A stretch of 64,000 nt of DNA from Brasenia schreberi. Lineage: Eukaryota > Streptophyta > Magnoliopsida > Nymphaeales > Cabombaceae. The translations under genes were made by a program, and so were the position numbers. The DNA is taken from positions 20,517,001 to 20,581,000 of the forward strand of contig JAYKKT010000089.1 of NCBI GenBank assembly GCA_036023115.1, read 5' to 3'. The notes below the pieces were generated by a model. It worked only from the letters and a program-made list of their open reading frames with translations, ran no database searches and was not told where the DNA came from. Below are positions 24,201-35,926 of this stretch, piece by piece (within the stretch, counting starts at the first letter, position 1; each line of letters opens with the position of its first letter).

Positions 24201-26703
24201 ATCATAAGCTGTCTATAACATGTCACAGAGGAAACATGGATTATACATTTTATTTTTGTTAAACAAAGATGTCCTCTATTTATCTAATTTCCTTCTATTT
24301 TAACTTCAAGATGAATTTGATTCTATTGCTGTTTCCCTTTTTGTTTCTATTAATTTCTTGTTTTGATTTGTATTTTGCTTTTATGACAATATCTGCCTTT
24401 GCACTACCATTCTTATTAAAATACCTTGCTTCCTCTTTGTGTATTGCTTACATCTTCCACTTTAATGACTTTGGCACAAACGATATGTTAGTCACAACTT
24501 AAAGACTAAAAGATATGTCTGCTGGGAAAAGAAAACCCTAGAAGCTTGAAATATGATACAGATAAAGTATTCAGGTTTAAGAAGAGATGATAGTGAAGAT
24601 CTAACAAAAGAGAGGAGCCCTACAAGGCATAGGTTTGTGTCAAGATGCTTGGATCACTCCAAGGATGCCCATTCTGTGGTAGGGCACCCATCTCATACTC
24701 GTAGGTCTTCTTACACAGTAGCTTCTCCTTATCCTATACTACGAAACTTGAAGGGTTACTAAACTCCTATATCTGGCCACTGGTCATGCATAATGATCTC
24801 ATTCTCAGTTTTAATCAGATACAGATTTGAGCAAGTAGAAGGACATGAGTCGAAATAATTAAGCTTAGCTGGTACTAGAGCTCTCCCGCCACAATGTAAT
24901 AGTCAATGACTCAATATTCCTTTTATTCCTTGTTTTTGTGCTTTGGCAAGATCCTGACCAGATGCACAACTCGGATATTGGACTCAAATCCTCCTTCAGC
25001 TCAAGCTTTCCCTGTCCAGGTGCATACCAATTCTCTGGGCAATAATTCATCTAAATTGGTCACAAAAATAATACAAAACTGGTCAAATGGCCCAGTGATT
25101 ATCAGATTTCAGCAAATTAAATGAATTAGAAACCGAAAGGAACCTAACAGGATGTTCTGAGCACAGCTAGAGGAACTACAATGAGGGGAAAGCTACAGCA
25201 GAGAGAGTTATCTTTAGAAATGAATTAAGTTCATGTGATTCCTTGGCCAAGGTAGATGAGGGAGAGAACATTGCTAGTACTTCATCACATATTTCTAATA
25301 GCTCACTGCAGATTTGCTTGTCTCTACTATCCTTCTTTCCTGAACAGATGATTCTGTCTGTCCTCTCATACTTAACTTGGGACAACGTCCATTTGAGTAG
25401 CTCAATTTTGTGATTAGGGCGTGAACATATCAACACTGAAGACCCTTATGTTTGGAGGCATGCAAACTGGGTAGAAGCTACATTTCCTCCTAAGATTCTA
25501 ATGAGTACAAATCCTGATTGGTTACTGACGATACTGTTTATAATGCAAGTTTTGCAAAAGTTAAATTTACCAATAGTAGATTTGCACGAGAGGTACTTGA
25601 GTTGCTTAAATAAAATGATTATTCTAGCCATGACAAACCACCTGAGAGATTGAAGGATGGCTTGCAGCCGCATGTGATGCAACTGCTTGAATGGATGGAC
25701 TTGAGCCAGCTAATAAGAAGGAAATGGGATGTCCCTCCGAAATAGCCCCAGCAGCAGTCACTGCACTCAAGGAAGATGGTTTCACCATTCCACCTTCATG
25801 TTCAGCTATCACTAAAGTGCTCGCCTACAAGAAATTGGAATACCACATGTAAAGAAAGGTTGTTCCAGAAATCTTTACTGAAACATGATTGACACAACAA
25901 TGGAACATGAAGTCGCAAGAATGCACCATCTATTCCTTGAATAAATCTACGAATCCAGTCAGTTATTTCCATGTGTTAGGAAATAGCTTCCACCCATTTG
26001 TGTGTTAGGAATTAGCTTATAGCCTCTCACCCATTTATCAAGATAATATTGTATTGGAACGTCTCATCATGGATCACATCCCACAGAATTTCTAGGCATA
26101 TCCCATTTTATCCGGTTAGCTGGGGTTTATCAGCCCCATTAACAAACCCCACTTCCACAGAAAATCAATAAATTGGGATATTTTATTTCGTTACATGGTA
26201 CGAAGTGTAGCTAAGTCCCTCTTATCTGGACAAATGGTTCCACTAAAATACAAAAATATAAATACATAACAAATGCTAGAGAATTACCACTAAAGAAAAA
26301 TTGGAGGATCACCACACAGCAGACTAAGTCACTTTTGCCTATGACATTGAGAAAGCATAAAATTCTGCGCGAATTCATTCATTTATCTATGAATTTTCAT
26401 ACTAAGCCCCTTCGTGATGAAATCCCAAATTTTCCGAGTATTCAAGATAAGTAGGTTGAGTCCAAACAACCACTATCGTGTATTTTATGGATAAGAGGGG
26501 GAATTCTACAGTAACAGAAACCCAAAAAGGATAGTGGCAGAAACATCTTTGGAATTTTCAGAAATCTACAGTAAAAACTAATGCATAAGAGGAGGAATTC
26601 CGATTATCAGGCTTACATAGAGACAGAGAGGACTGAGGCCATCAGACGAGAATGGAGAAGCGAGACGACTCCTGAAAAACCGACCCGCTAACGACATCGC
26701 CAT
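18260..26703 (-). CDS. ETFA: Electron transfer flavoprotein subunit alpha, mitochondrial
   Basis: ETF-alpha pairs with ETF-beta in the mitochondrial matrix, carries FAD, and passes electrons from dehydrogenases of branched-chain amino acid, lysine and phytanoyl-CoA breakdown to ETF:ubiquinone oxidoreductase. Eight exons join in frame with GT..AG borders: 26617-26703, 25642-25824, 22623-22834, 21610-21767, 20299-20457, 19354-19406, 19144-19284 and 18260-18337. They total 1071 nt, i.e. 356 residues plus stop, close to the usual ~360. Residues 1-29 are rich in Arg and Ser with no acidic residue before Asp21, fitting a mitochondrial transit peptide. The N-terminal domain begins [11 protein letters not shown] (31-41). 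The FAD-binding domain has VVTGGRG (240-246), [10 protein letters not shown] (268-277) and the family signature [16 protein letters not shown] (296-311), then [12 protein letters not shown]. The protein ends [10 protein letters not shown]. No stop or missing motif is seen, so the gene looks intact. An in-frame ATG two codons after the chosen start is an alternative. Confidence 0.96.
22193..22505 (+). mobile_element. LTR-like unit in ETFA intron 3
   Basis: The unit runs from TGTTAACA (22193) to CTTAACA (22505). It has CATAAATAGAGACTC as a TATA-like box, AATAAA shortly after, and a (GACTCTT)n-like run. This is the layout of a small solo LTR or TRIM. I found no 5-bp target duplication, and no second LTR or primer site. 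It lies 118 bp downstream of exon 3 in transcript sense. Confidence 0.45.
22835..25641. other. ETFA intron 2 (2.8 kb)
   Basis: This is the largest intron of the gene. Most of it is AT-rich and shows nothing I can name. Two stretches, 24553-24762 (plus) and 25176-25436 (minus), translate to peptides with protein-like composition and could be retrocopy fragments. Confidence 0.5.
25176..25436 (-). pseudogene. Unassigned coding-like fragment in ETFA intron 2
   Basis: An 86-residue open frame reads with balanced composition, for example [19 protein letters not shown] and [19 protein letters not shown], and looks helical. I do not recognise the family. It has no detected splice partners and lies inside another gene on the same strand, so it may be a gene fragment or chance. 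Confidence 0.25.
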
Positions 26704-27127
26704 CCTCCCTTATTTGCGCGACCGTCCCTTGGAGTGATTTCGTCTCTTGTTTCTCAGGTGAACGCCAAAGAACTTTATGGTTCCAAAGTACGAGCCGGGC
26801 CGAATTTTGGATCTGCGTAGGCAATTCTGGATTTGGACTGTTTGAAGTGGTCGGCAGAGGGGTGTTCATGAGTCGGGCCTTCGTTCTCACGCACACTCGA
26901 CTCGCGGGGTTGCGCGCCTTCGTCCTCGCATTGTAACCGAAAAAAAGAAAAGAAGCATATGTGCTCGTCGCCCAGCTTGGTTTAGTTGGACCGACCTTAG
27001 CCTCGAACCAAACCGACATAAACACTTCAATTTTATTTTTGGAGTACCTCATTAGGTGTGTCCTAGTACAGGCATCAACTTCGTAGCTTGAGGTCGACGT
27101 CTTCAAGCAACCCTGCAAGATGCACAC
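26704..27127 (-). promoter_or_regulatory. ETFA upstream region squeezed against a copia LTR
   Basis: Only 424 bp separate the ETFA start codon from the copia LTR at 27128-27888. The segment is GC-richer than its surroundings near 26640-26940. No clear TATA box is visible for ETFA. The open frame across 26642-27166 is probably 5' UTR and promoter DNA, not a gene. Confidence 0.45.
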
Positions 27128-27888
27128 TGTTGGTGCTTGACCAATTTTGGAGACTAAATACTCCATTTATTCGATTAGAAGGTAGGATTATATGCACAAA
27201 AAATCAATATACAATAATTATAAACATGATCAATAAAAACCACAAATCTAAAGTAAGTCATATACAAATCATTCAGGAAACAAAAGCAAACAGTAATTAA
27301 GAAAAAAGTCTTATATGTATGAGTCGCCCTTGTAGACTTACCTTAGAGAAATCATCATCGTGTCAGACAATATGTACAAGTACCTATGTTTTCCTCCTAG
27401 GATAAAGCATACATACAACCCAAAGTCACACATACCTTGCTTTCAATCATCCTCGACCACGCCACAGTATGCTTGATAAAAAAGTATGGATTAGGGAGCC
27501 ATAATTCCTTACGTGGTGGATCATAGATCTCAGATCTGATTCAATAAACACACCTCTCGATCTCATAACTAGTCTCACGTAGATCCACTTGATCGTTAAA
27601 TCAAAAGTTTTCATACAAAAAGATAAAATGAAGACAATTCCCAAACTAAGGTTCATGAACTACCAACTATATAAAAGTACAATTAGATTTATTTCATTCT
27701 TCAATATGGGACTAAACTTTGTCTCTCCTTATCTTCACATGTATAAGTCCTTCATATATGACTTTTTATACTTTAAGACTTTCACATATATCAATTGAAT
27801 ATTAAGAGATACTAAATATGATGAATTAAATATTATTAATGCACAATAGGTTTACTTAACCCAATCTTAATTAACATTAAATCCAACA
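27128..27888 (-). mobile_element. Ty1/copia 3' LTR (761 bp)
   Basis: On the minus strand the LTR starts TGTTGGATTTAATG at 27888 and ends CACCAACA at 27128, a TGTTGG..CCAACA pair. A TATATAG box lies near 27670. The copia RNase H follows directly on the 27889 side, so this is the downstream LTR. It reads towards ETFA. Confidence 0.75.
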
Positions 27889-29345
27889 ATCCTCTACAAA
27901 GTCCTGAAGTGTAAAGTATCCTACCAAATCAATCATCATATTATACTTTTATTGATGGTACCTTTCGGTTTGAGTCATTACCTGAGTTGTTCAATATTAC
28001 TCTTTACAAGAACTAGGTAAACATACATCTTAAACCTAAACCATGGGTATAAAGGTGTCTATTGGAAACAACATAATAAAAAACTATGATGTGATCTTTA
28101 GGAGTGATGTTTTAATGGTCATGCATCCATATCTTGTATCATGATTGACTTAAGAGAAGAACCCAATTTCCCTATTGTGGCCTCACAATGTCAATTACTT
28201 AGTTACATATATCCAAGGATATACTGTTAGCATCTTATCCTATGACTCAATCCTATTTACAGAATAATCTCTTCCTAAACTTGTAGTCATGATACTTTAG
28301 GTTTATAGAGGACATACACATAGATACTAAAAAGTATCATATAAAAGAAAGTATCATCCTATTCACCAAATAACTTGTTACTACCACATTGAACATATTT
28401 CGAGAGATCTCTACTTAGTTAGATTGAGTTGTTACTATTTGTGAATAAATTGTGGGTTTCAGTCTCATCTCTAACTTAAATTTCTCAACTAAAGTTACTG
28501 ATAAACCCTTAGTCAAAAGATCAACTATGTTATCTTTATATCCAAAAAAATCTATAGCCATGACCCTATCAAACACAAGAGTCCTTACAAACTTTAGTCT
28601 AACTTGAATGTGTCTCTATTGCTTTTGATTGTACTTGGAACTACTGATCTTAGTAATGATAGTCACACTACCACAATATACTCAAATTGTATAAAGCGAC
28701 TTCTTTACCATAGGTAAACTAAACATAAGTCTCTTAAGCCATTCAACTTTCAATCCAACCTTATCCAAAGCATATAGTTCTGCCTCAAAGGTAGAACGAG
28801 CCAAAATAGTTTGTTTCTTACATTTCTAAGCAATCATGCCACTACCACAAGAAACATATATTTGGTGACCCCATTACTATCAAAGTCCTTTGCTATCCAA
28901 TTGAAATTACTAAATCCTTTAAGAACATAAGGATGTTTACCGTAATGTAGCCCAAGGGAAATCATTTCCTTTATATAGCGAAGGACTATATCTAGAGCTT
29001 TTCAATGGGTTATCTACTCAACTAAAATACAACAAAGGCAATATCTGGTCATGTATAGTTAGTTAAATACATTAAACTACTTATAATTTGAGAATATTAT
29101 AGTTGAGACACGAAAATACCACTTTCATTGTTATACAAGGTCTTCGATGAATCATATGGGGTTTTAACAGATCTATAGTTTATATATCCAAATCTCTCTA
29201 AAACTTTCTCAATATATTTAGACTGAGAGATTATTGTACCATCAGTAAACCTTGTGATTTTAAGTACTAAAATCATGTCAGCCACACTCATATCATTAAT
29301 CTCAAACTTACTACATAAAAATGACTTAGTGTCATTTACTATTAT
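27889..29345 (-). mobile_element. Ty1/copia internal 3' part: RT end and RNase H
   Basis: The minus strand from 29291 reads QSKYIEKVLERFGY and SVKTPYDSS (RT C-terminus). It continues to RNase H phrases such as KKQTILARSTFEAELYALD near 28810-28750 and DLLTKGLSVTLVEK near 28520. Stops and shifts are present. Gag, protease, integrase and most of RT are missing; the copy ends near 29345-29404 against gypsy DNA. Confidence 0.75.
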
Positions 29346-29404
29346 TATATTGAAATAAAAAAATTCACACTATATTGTCGCCCGAATGTAGTAAACAAGT
29401 TACA

Positions 29405-29628
29405 AAAAGTGATGTGGACATTATTCCAAATTCATCAACAGGACCCAGTCGGCCACACACCAGGTCCATGATAAGACAAATTTCTCAATTAATAAAATTG
29501 GTTCAAAAATATGTTAATGAGAACATCTCTATTAGAAGTGGTTGAAATTTGACTGTAGAAAGTCCCAAAAATGTTCTCATTCTTCAAGAACCAGAAGCTC
29601 AAAACTATCAAACTGCATAATTAATTCA
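29405..29628 (+). mobile_element. Gypsy pol 3' end preceding the 29629 LTR
   Basis: This matches 33140-33368, the last pol codons and spacer before the downstream LTR of the same family (NRSHTRSMAR in that copy). So internal DNA lies on both sides of the LTR at 29629, as in a tandem or recombined array. Confidence 0.75.
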
Positions 29629-30162
29629 TGATGGTGTTTTCTAGGATAATTATAACAAGAATTCGTTCAACACCATTGAAAACATGGAAACAATCTAGTA
29701 AATCAGTTTTTGTATTCTCAGTGCTTGAGAAAATAGAATGTTGTATTTACCACCCTAGGAACTTGCATCTTGAGTTAATTATTGCATGGGAACTTGTGTT
29801 TTGTATCCTCAACGCCTAAGAAAACAGAATGTTGCATTTACCACACTAGGAACCTGCATCTTAAGTTAATTGTTGCATGAGAACTTGTGTTTTAATTTAT
29901 TTCTATATGACCAGCTTTGGGACCCTTGTCCAAGCTTAAATAGACCTCTTGGTAGAATAAAGAAGATAATATCTATTTCTTGGTAAATTTGTGTTATCTT
30001 ATCTAATTCAGTTTAGAATTAGTAGTGAGATCGATTTCCTAGTTCTCTTATCAGTCAAACCTGTGGCGAGTGAACAAGAATCACCCATAGACCAACTATA
30101 TGTGAATAGTATCTCAACTCAATTAGAATATGTGAAAGCATTTGCTGAATGAGAATGCATCA
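29629..30162 (+). repeat. 5' LTR of gypsy element (534 bp)
   Basis: The LTR starts TGATGGTG and ends ATGCATCA, giving TGATG..CATCA inverted ends. It contains an imperfect tandem repeat of about 95 bp around GGAACTTGTGTTTT. Confidence 0.8.
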
Positions 30163-31395
30163 TTGATACTTTCATTGAGATTCTCTTCAACCATTCGAGT
30201 TAATCACGCCTGCTACTAGCTGAAGAGGTGGTTCAGCCGAAACCACACATCATTCTACTTCAAAAACATGTATGCTCTCTCAAGCCTCTCTAACTCTTTT
30301 TATCATCCCAAATCATGACAAACTACCAAAATACCCCAACAGAAATTCCAGTGACGAAGCTCCCAATTTCTCGAGAGGCATGTCTTTTGACCAAGCTAGA
30401 ATTGTAGTATTGGAAAGACGACAAGAAGAAATGATGGGACAACTCCAATTTTTGGTTAGGGCTGTAGAACAATTGAGTCCATCACCAACTACTCCACTTT
30501 GTCCCAACCCAAGAGGCTCTCTTTCACATTTAGATAACCAGTAACCCGAAATGAATACTATCCCAAAATTCAAATCCCGTTCTTTAAAGGGACAAGCTCT
30601 CCCAATGAATTCTTAGAATGGGTTCAACGGGTGGATAAAATATTTGAATATTTTAACTACTCTGAGTAAACTAAATATCATTTTACAACTCTAGAATTTA
30701 TAGATTATGTTAACATTTGGTGGGAGAATCATATGGATCAATGGATGATGGATAAGGAGGGAAAATTTTGAAGATGGAGGTTGATGAAACGCCTAATGGC
30801 AAAATAATTTGTGCCATAATATTACAAACAAGAATTATACCTCAAACTTCAAAGTCTACGGTATAAAATAATTTGAGACTTTACTGATTCGTTGTATTGT
30901 GTAGGAGCCACAAGAACAAATTATAGCCTCAGGACTTAACTGGACAATTGCAAATGCTATTGAATTACAACCATTTGTTTTCTTATAAGATATCACAAAA
31001 CTATCAATTAAAGTAAAAAGACAGTAGAAATCGTATAGCACTAAAAATAACTCTATGTCAAAGAAATCTGGTCCTAGTCCATTTAATAAGAAAACTGACA
31101 AAAGCACACAAGGCATTGCATGATCTAATGATTTTTTTTTTGTTGCTGACGTCTTCTATGACTTGCTCTAGAGATACTAAGCATCACCCTTTCTTTGTTC
31201 TCTACCTAAAAGAAACTCCAACTCCATCACTCTCTGACTTCTCATAATTCATACACAAGCTACTCCAAGAATTCCAAGATATCTTTCCTCAAGAACTACC
31301 TTCTCGTCTACCACCCATTCGAGGCATTAACATCAAATTGATTTCATTCCTAGAGCACCACTTCCCAACCGGCCAACCTACAGGTGCAATCGAGA

Positions 31396-32180
31396 GAAAA
31401 CTAATGAGTTTCAAAGACAGATTGATGAACAAGGGTTATGTTAGAGAATCCTTAAGTCCCTATGTGGTCCTTGTATTATTGATACTAAAAAAAGATAGAA
31501 CTCTCATAATGTATATTGACGGCAGAGTTGTTAACAAAATTGCAAATAATATAGGTACCCCATACCCTGTTAGATGATATGTTGGATGAGTTGCATAGAC
31601 CCCGATAGCTCTCCAAAATTGATTTGAGAATTGAATACCACCAAATAAGGATGAAGGAGGGATTAATGGAAGATGACTTTCAAAACCAAGACCGAAGTGT
31701 ATGAATGGCTAGTTATGTCATTTGGATTAACAAATGCCCCAAGCACTTTTATGAGACTTATGAATAAGGTTTTGCACAATTACATTGGGAACTAAGAAGT
31801 TTCAAAGACAAATTGATGAATTGATGAACAAGGGTTACATCAGAGAATCCTTAAGTCCTTGTGCGCTCCCTGCATTATTGGTACCAAAAAAAGATAGAAC
31901 TCTCATAATGTTTATTGACAACAGAGTTGCTAATAAAATTACTAATAAATATAGGTACCCCATACCCTGATTAGATGATATGTTTGATAAGTTGCATGGA
32001 GCCCGATGGTTCTCCAAAATAGATTTGAGAAGAAGATACCACCAAATAAGGATGAAGGAGGGAGATAAATGGAAGATGACCTTCAAAACCAAGACTGGGC
32101 TATATGAATAGCTAGTTATGTCATTTGGATTAACAAATGCCCAAGCACTTTTATGAGACTTATGAATAAGGTTTTGCGTA
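31396..32180 (+). repeat. Tandem duplication of ~394 bp inside gypsy RT
   Basis: The segment from GAAAACTAATGAGTTTC at 31396 recurs from GGAACTAAGAAGTTTC at about 31788. Each copy includes the RT start (YVRESLSP or YIRESLSP) and ends at TATGAATAAGGTTTTGC. The second copy continues into the rest of RT. Confidence 0.85.
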
Positions 32181-33368
32181 ATTACATTGAGAAATTTATT
32201 GTTGTCTATTTTGACGATATTCAAGCCTATAACAGGATTATACACGATCAAGAACAACATGACATCAAAGTGGATAAAGAGAAGGTAAAGGTTATTATGG
32301 ATTGGTCAGTTCCCATAAAGCTCAGTGAGATCAAAAGTTTTCATGTGCTCGCATTCTTTCATCAATGTTTTATCAAAGATTTTAGCATTATCATGGTGCC
32401 AATCATGGATTGCATGAAAAAGAAACCATTTTGTTGGATGCCTTTAGCCCAAGAAAGATTCAAAGATATTAAAAGGAATCTGAGTTCAATACCAATTTTA
32501 GCACTCCCAGATTTTAACAAAGCCTTTGAGGTTGAGTGTGATGCATCTGGTGTAGGTATTGATGTTGTTCTAACCCAAAGAGGGAAAACCTATTGCATTT
32601 TTTAGTGAAAAGTTGAAAGAAGCCACTTTGAACTATTCAACATATGACAAAGAGTTGATTGCCTTGATTCATGCTCTCTAGCATTGGCAACACTGTCTCC
32701 TTCCAAAGAAATTTGTAATATACACTGATCACGCATCTCTTAGACATTTGCAGGCCCAAGGAAAGTTGAGTTGTAGACATACAAAATGGGTGAAATTCTT
32801 AGAGATGTTTAACTATACTATCAGATACAAGAAGGCGCCACCAACGTTATAGCTGATGCTCTTTCAAGAGGTTGTGTATTCCAAAGGCTGCCAACAAGCA
32901 CAAGAAACCCATTCAGTTTCAGTTGGGAGATTTGGTCTGGATACACCTCCACAAAGAACGATTTTCCCAACAGAAATCTTTCAAGCTACAACCAAGAGCA
33001 GATGTCCTTTCAAAGTTCTCGCCAAGGTTAATGAAAATGTCTACCCCATTGACCTCTCTAAGCATTACACAGTGTCACCTACATTCAACATCAGAGACGT
33101 GACTCCTTATGTGTCAGATTCTGAAGATCAAGATGTCCTTCTCCAACTCGGTGAGAATGATGCAGACATCAGTACAAATCCATCAATAGGGCCCAATCGG
33201 TCACACACAAGGTCTATGGCAAGAGAAATTTCTCAATTCGTCCAATTGGTTCAAAAATATGTTAATGAGAACATCTCTATTTGAAGTGGTTGGAGTCCTA
33301 ATGCATAAAGTCCCAAAAATGTCCAAGGAACCACAAGCTAAAAAATATAAAACTGTAGAATTAATTTA

Positions 33369-33903
33369 TGATGGTGTTTTTTAGGATAATTATAGCAAGA
33401 ATTCATCTAATACCATGGGAAATATGAAAATAGTCCAGTAAACCAGTTTTTGTATTCTAAATACCTAGGAAAGTAGAATATTGCATTTACCACCTTAGGA
33501 ACGTGCATCGTGAGTTAATTATTGCATGGGAACTTGTGTTTTCTGTTCTCAGTGCTTAGGAAAACAGAATGTTGCATTTACCACACTGGGAACCTGCATT
33601 CTGAGTTAGTTGTTAATGGGAACTTGTGTTTTTATTTATTTATGTATAGCCAACTTTGGGGCCCTTGTCGAAGCTTAAATAGATCTCTTGGTAGAATGAA
33701 GAAGATAGTATTCGTTTTCTAGCGAATTTGTATTTTCTAATCTAGTTCAGTTTATAATTAGTGGTGAGATCGATTTCTTAGTTTTCTCTTATGAGTGAAA
33801 TCTGTGACGAGTGAACAAGAATCACCCATAGGCCAACTATATGTGAATAGTATGTCGACTCATTCAGAATCTGTTGAAGCATTTGCTGAACGAGAATGCA
33901 TCA
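33369..33903 (+). repeat. 3' LTR of gypsy element (535 bp)
   Basis: Same TGATGGTG..ATGCATCA ends and the same internal ~95-bp duplication as the LTR at 29629. Point differences are frequent, so the insertion is not recent. Confidence 0.8.
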
Positions 33904-35926
33904 TCAAGAGTCTTCACATTTTCAGAATGAACGAATGTAGGGGAAATGAAGCTAGTCTTAGATAATAAGATTCATATTGGTACTTAGGATATCATAACAT
34001 TGACTGGTAAATTAATGGAGGTGGTAGATACTATGATTCGGAGAAAGATTTATATTTTATGTTTACAAGAGAAAAAGCAAAGGAGATTGAGAATATAAGT
34101 TTTAAATTATGGTACTCAACAGTTAGTATTATTATAAATAAAGATTTAAAGGATAGTGTAATAGACATACGATGATATGGTGATCGAATTATAATGGTGA
34201 AATTAGTGTTAAGAGTATAGGCTTTGAATATAGTTTGTGCTTATGCACCCTAAGTATGATTATAAGATAATATAAAGAAGGCTTTTGGAGAAGAGTTAGA
34301 TAAGATAATTCAAAGAATTCTACAAAGAGGGATGATTTGTTTAGGAGGAGACTTAAATTTATATGTCGGTAAAAATGTATTAGGATATCAAGATATTCAT
34401 GAAAACTATGGTTTTGGGATATAAATGAGGAGGGTAGGGAGATTTAAAATTTTTGTATGGTTTTTGGTCTCTTTATAGCTAATATAATTTTAAAAAATCG
34501 AGATGAATATTTAATTATTTATAAGAGTGGTTTATCACAAATACAAATTGATTATTTCTTTTGTAGGGAAAATGATAGATCATGTTATAAAGATCGCAAG
34601 GTAATTCCAGGAGAAAGCTTAAGTACTCAACATTGACTTTTAGTAATGAATTTGCAGGTAAAAAAGTGGACAAAGAAGAATAGAGTTCATAAAGTTATTT
34701 AGACTGGATGGTAGATCCTCAAATGTGAGAAAATAGATATATTTAAACAAAAAGTTCTTCAAGGAGATGCATGAAATTATATAGGCCACCTTCTGATATG
34801 TGGAACAATATGACTATACGTATTAGGGAAACTACAAAAGATGTGTTAGGCGTATCTAATCAAGGCACCGTTAGTGAAGTAAAAACCAAAATTTGAGAGG
34901 ATTTATATAAAAAAAAGTTAACTCAAAAGAAGGTAAAAAAGATACTTTTAGATAGCTAAGACTAGAGATAAGAAAACAAATGATCTTACTTTTATTAGAT
35001 GCATCAAAGATGAGAATGAGAAGATTCTAGTGGTGAATGATGTTATAAAAAACCGATGAAAAAATTATTTATATAAGTTTTTTAATAAAAATACAGATGC
35101 TAGTATTAGCTTCTGAGAGTTAGCAAAATCAAAAAAGTATACAAACTATAATTTCTATCAGTAGATTTAAAAGAATAAAGTCAAAGAGATTCTTAAATAT
35201 ATAAAGATCAAATATGTACGACCATACAATATTCATATATAAGTATGGAAAACCTAGGAGAGGTGGGGCTCACTTGGCTCACAAGACTATTTAATGAAAT
35301 ATAGAGAACCCAAAAGATACACGAAGAATAAAGAGCGAATACACTTATTCCCATATATAAGAATAAGAGAGATATTCAGAATTGTTCGAATTATCAAAGT
35401 ATCAAATTAATGAGTCATACTGTAAAATTATAGGAAAGAATTATCGAATGCATATTAAGATAAGTATCAAATATAACAGAGAACCAATTCAGATTCATGA
35501 CCTACAAATCTACTATTGAAGCAATTCACCTATTGAGACATCTTATGGAATATTTTAGAGTAAAAAGAACCTTCACATGATATTTATTGATATAGAAAAG
35601 GTACGATAGGGTGCCAAAAGATGTTCTTTGGAGAACCTCGAAAAAGAGAGGTATCTCATTGATATACATAAGTTTTGTGTGAGGATTCATAAAGGAACGA
35701 CATACTCCTTTGAAATTAATATTGGGTTAAATTAGGGATTAACTTTAAGTCCATATTTATTTATATTGGTTATTGATGAGTTAACAAAACATATTCAATA
35801 TGAAGTATCTTGATTTATGTTATTTGTTGATGATATGATGTTAGTGGATGAGTCTGAAAAAGTTAATAGGAAATTGGAACTATAGAGTGAAATGTTAGAA
35901 AGTCAAGGATTTCAACTTAGTAGAAC

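Larger units (their letters stand above)
29629..33903 (+). mobile_element. Ty3/gypsy element, decayed, with internal integrase deletion
   Basis: Two LTRs (29629-30162 and 33369-33903) flank 3.2 kb of broken gag-pol. Gag-like reading (30580-30750) shows FKGTSSPNEFLEW. RT appears from about 31330 (MNKGYVRESLSPY, then [13 protein letters not shown]), with an internal duplication at 31396-32180. RNase H follows at 32500-32850 ([28 protein letters not shown]). At about 32868 the reading jumps to the post-integrase region (FQLGDLVWIHLHKERF, then VSPTFNIRDVTPY). The integrase core between them is missing, compared with 55550-56340 of the sister copy. Many stops are present; it cannot be autonomous. 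Confidence 0.85.

Noticed and set aside
26642..27166. 174-codon ORF upstream of ETFA
   Set aside because: It overlaps ETFA exon 1 in another frame and covers the promoter/UTR; no family features.
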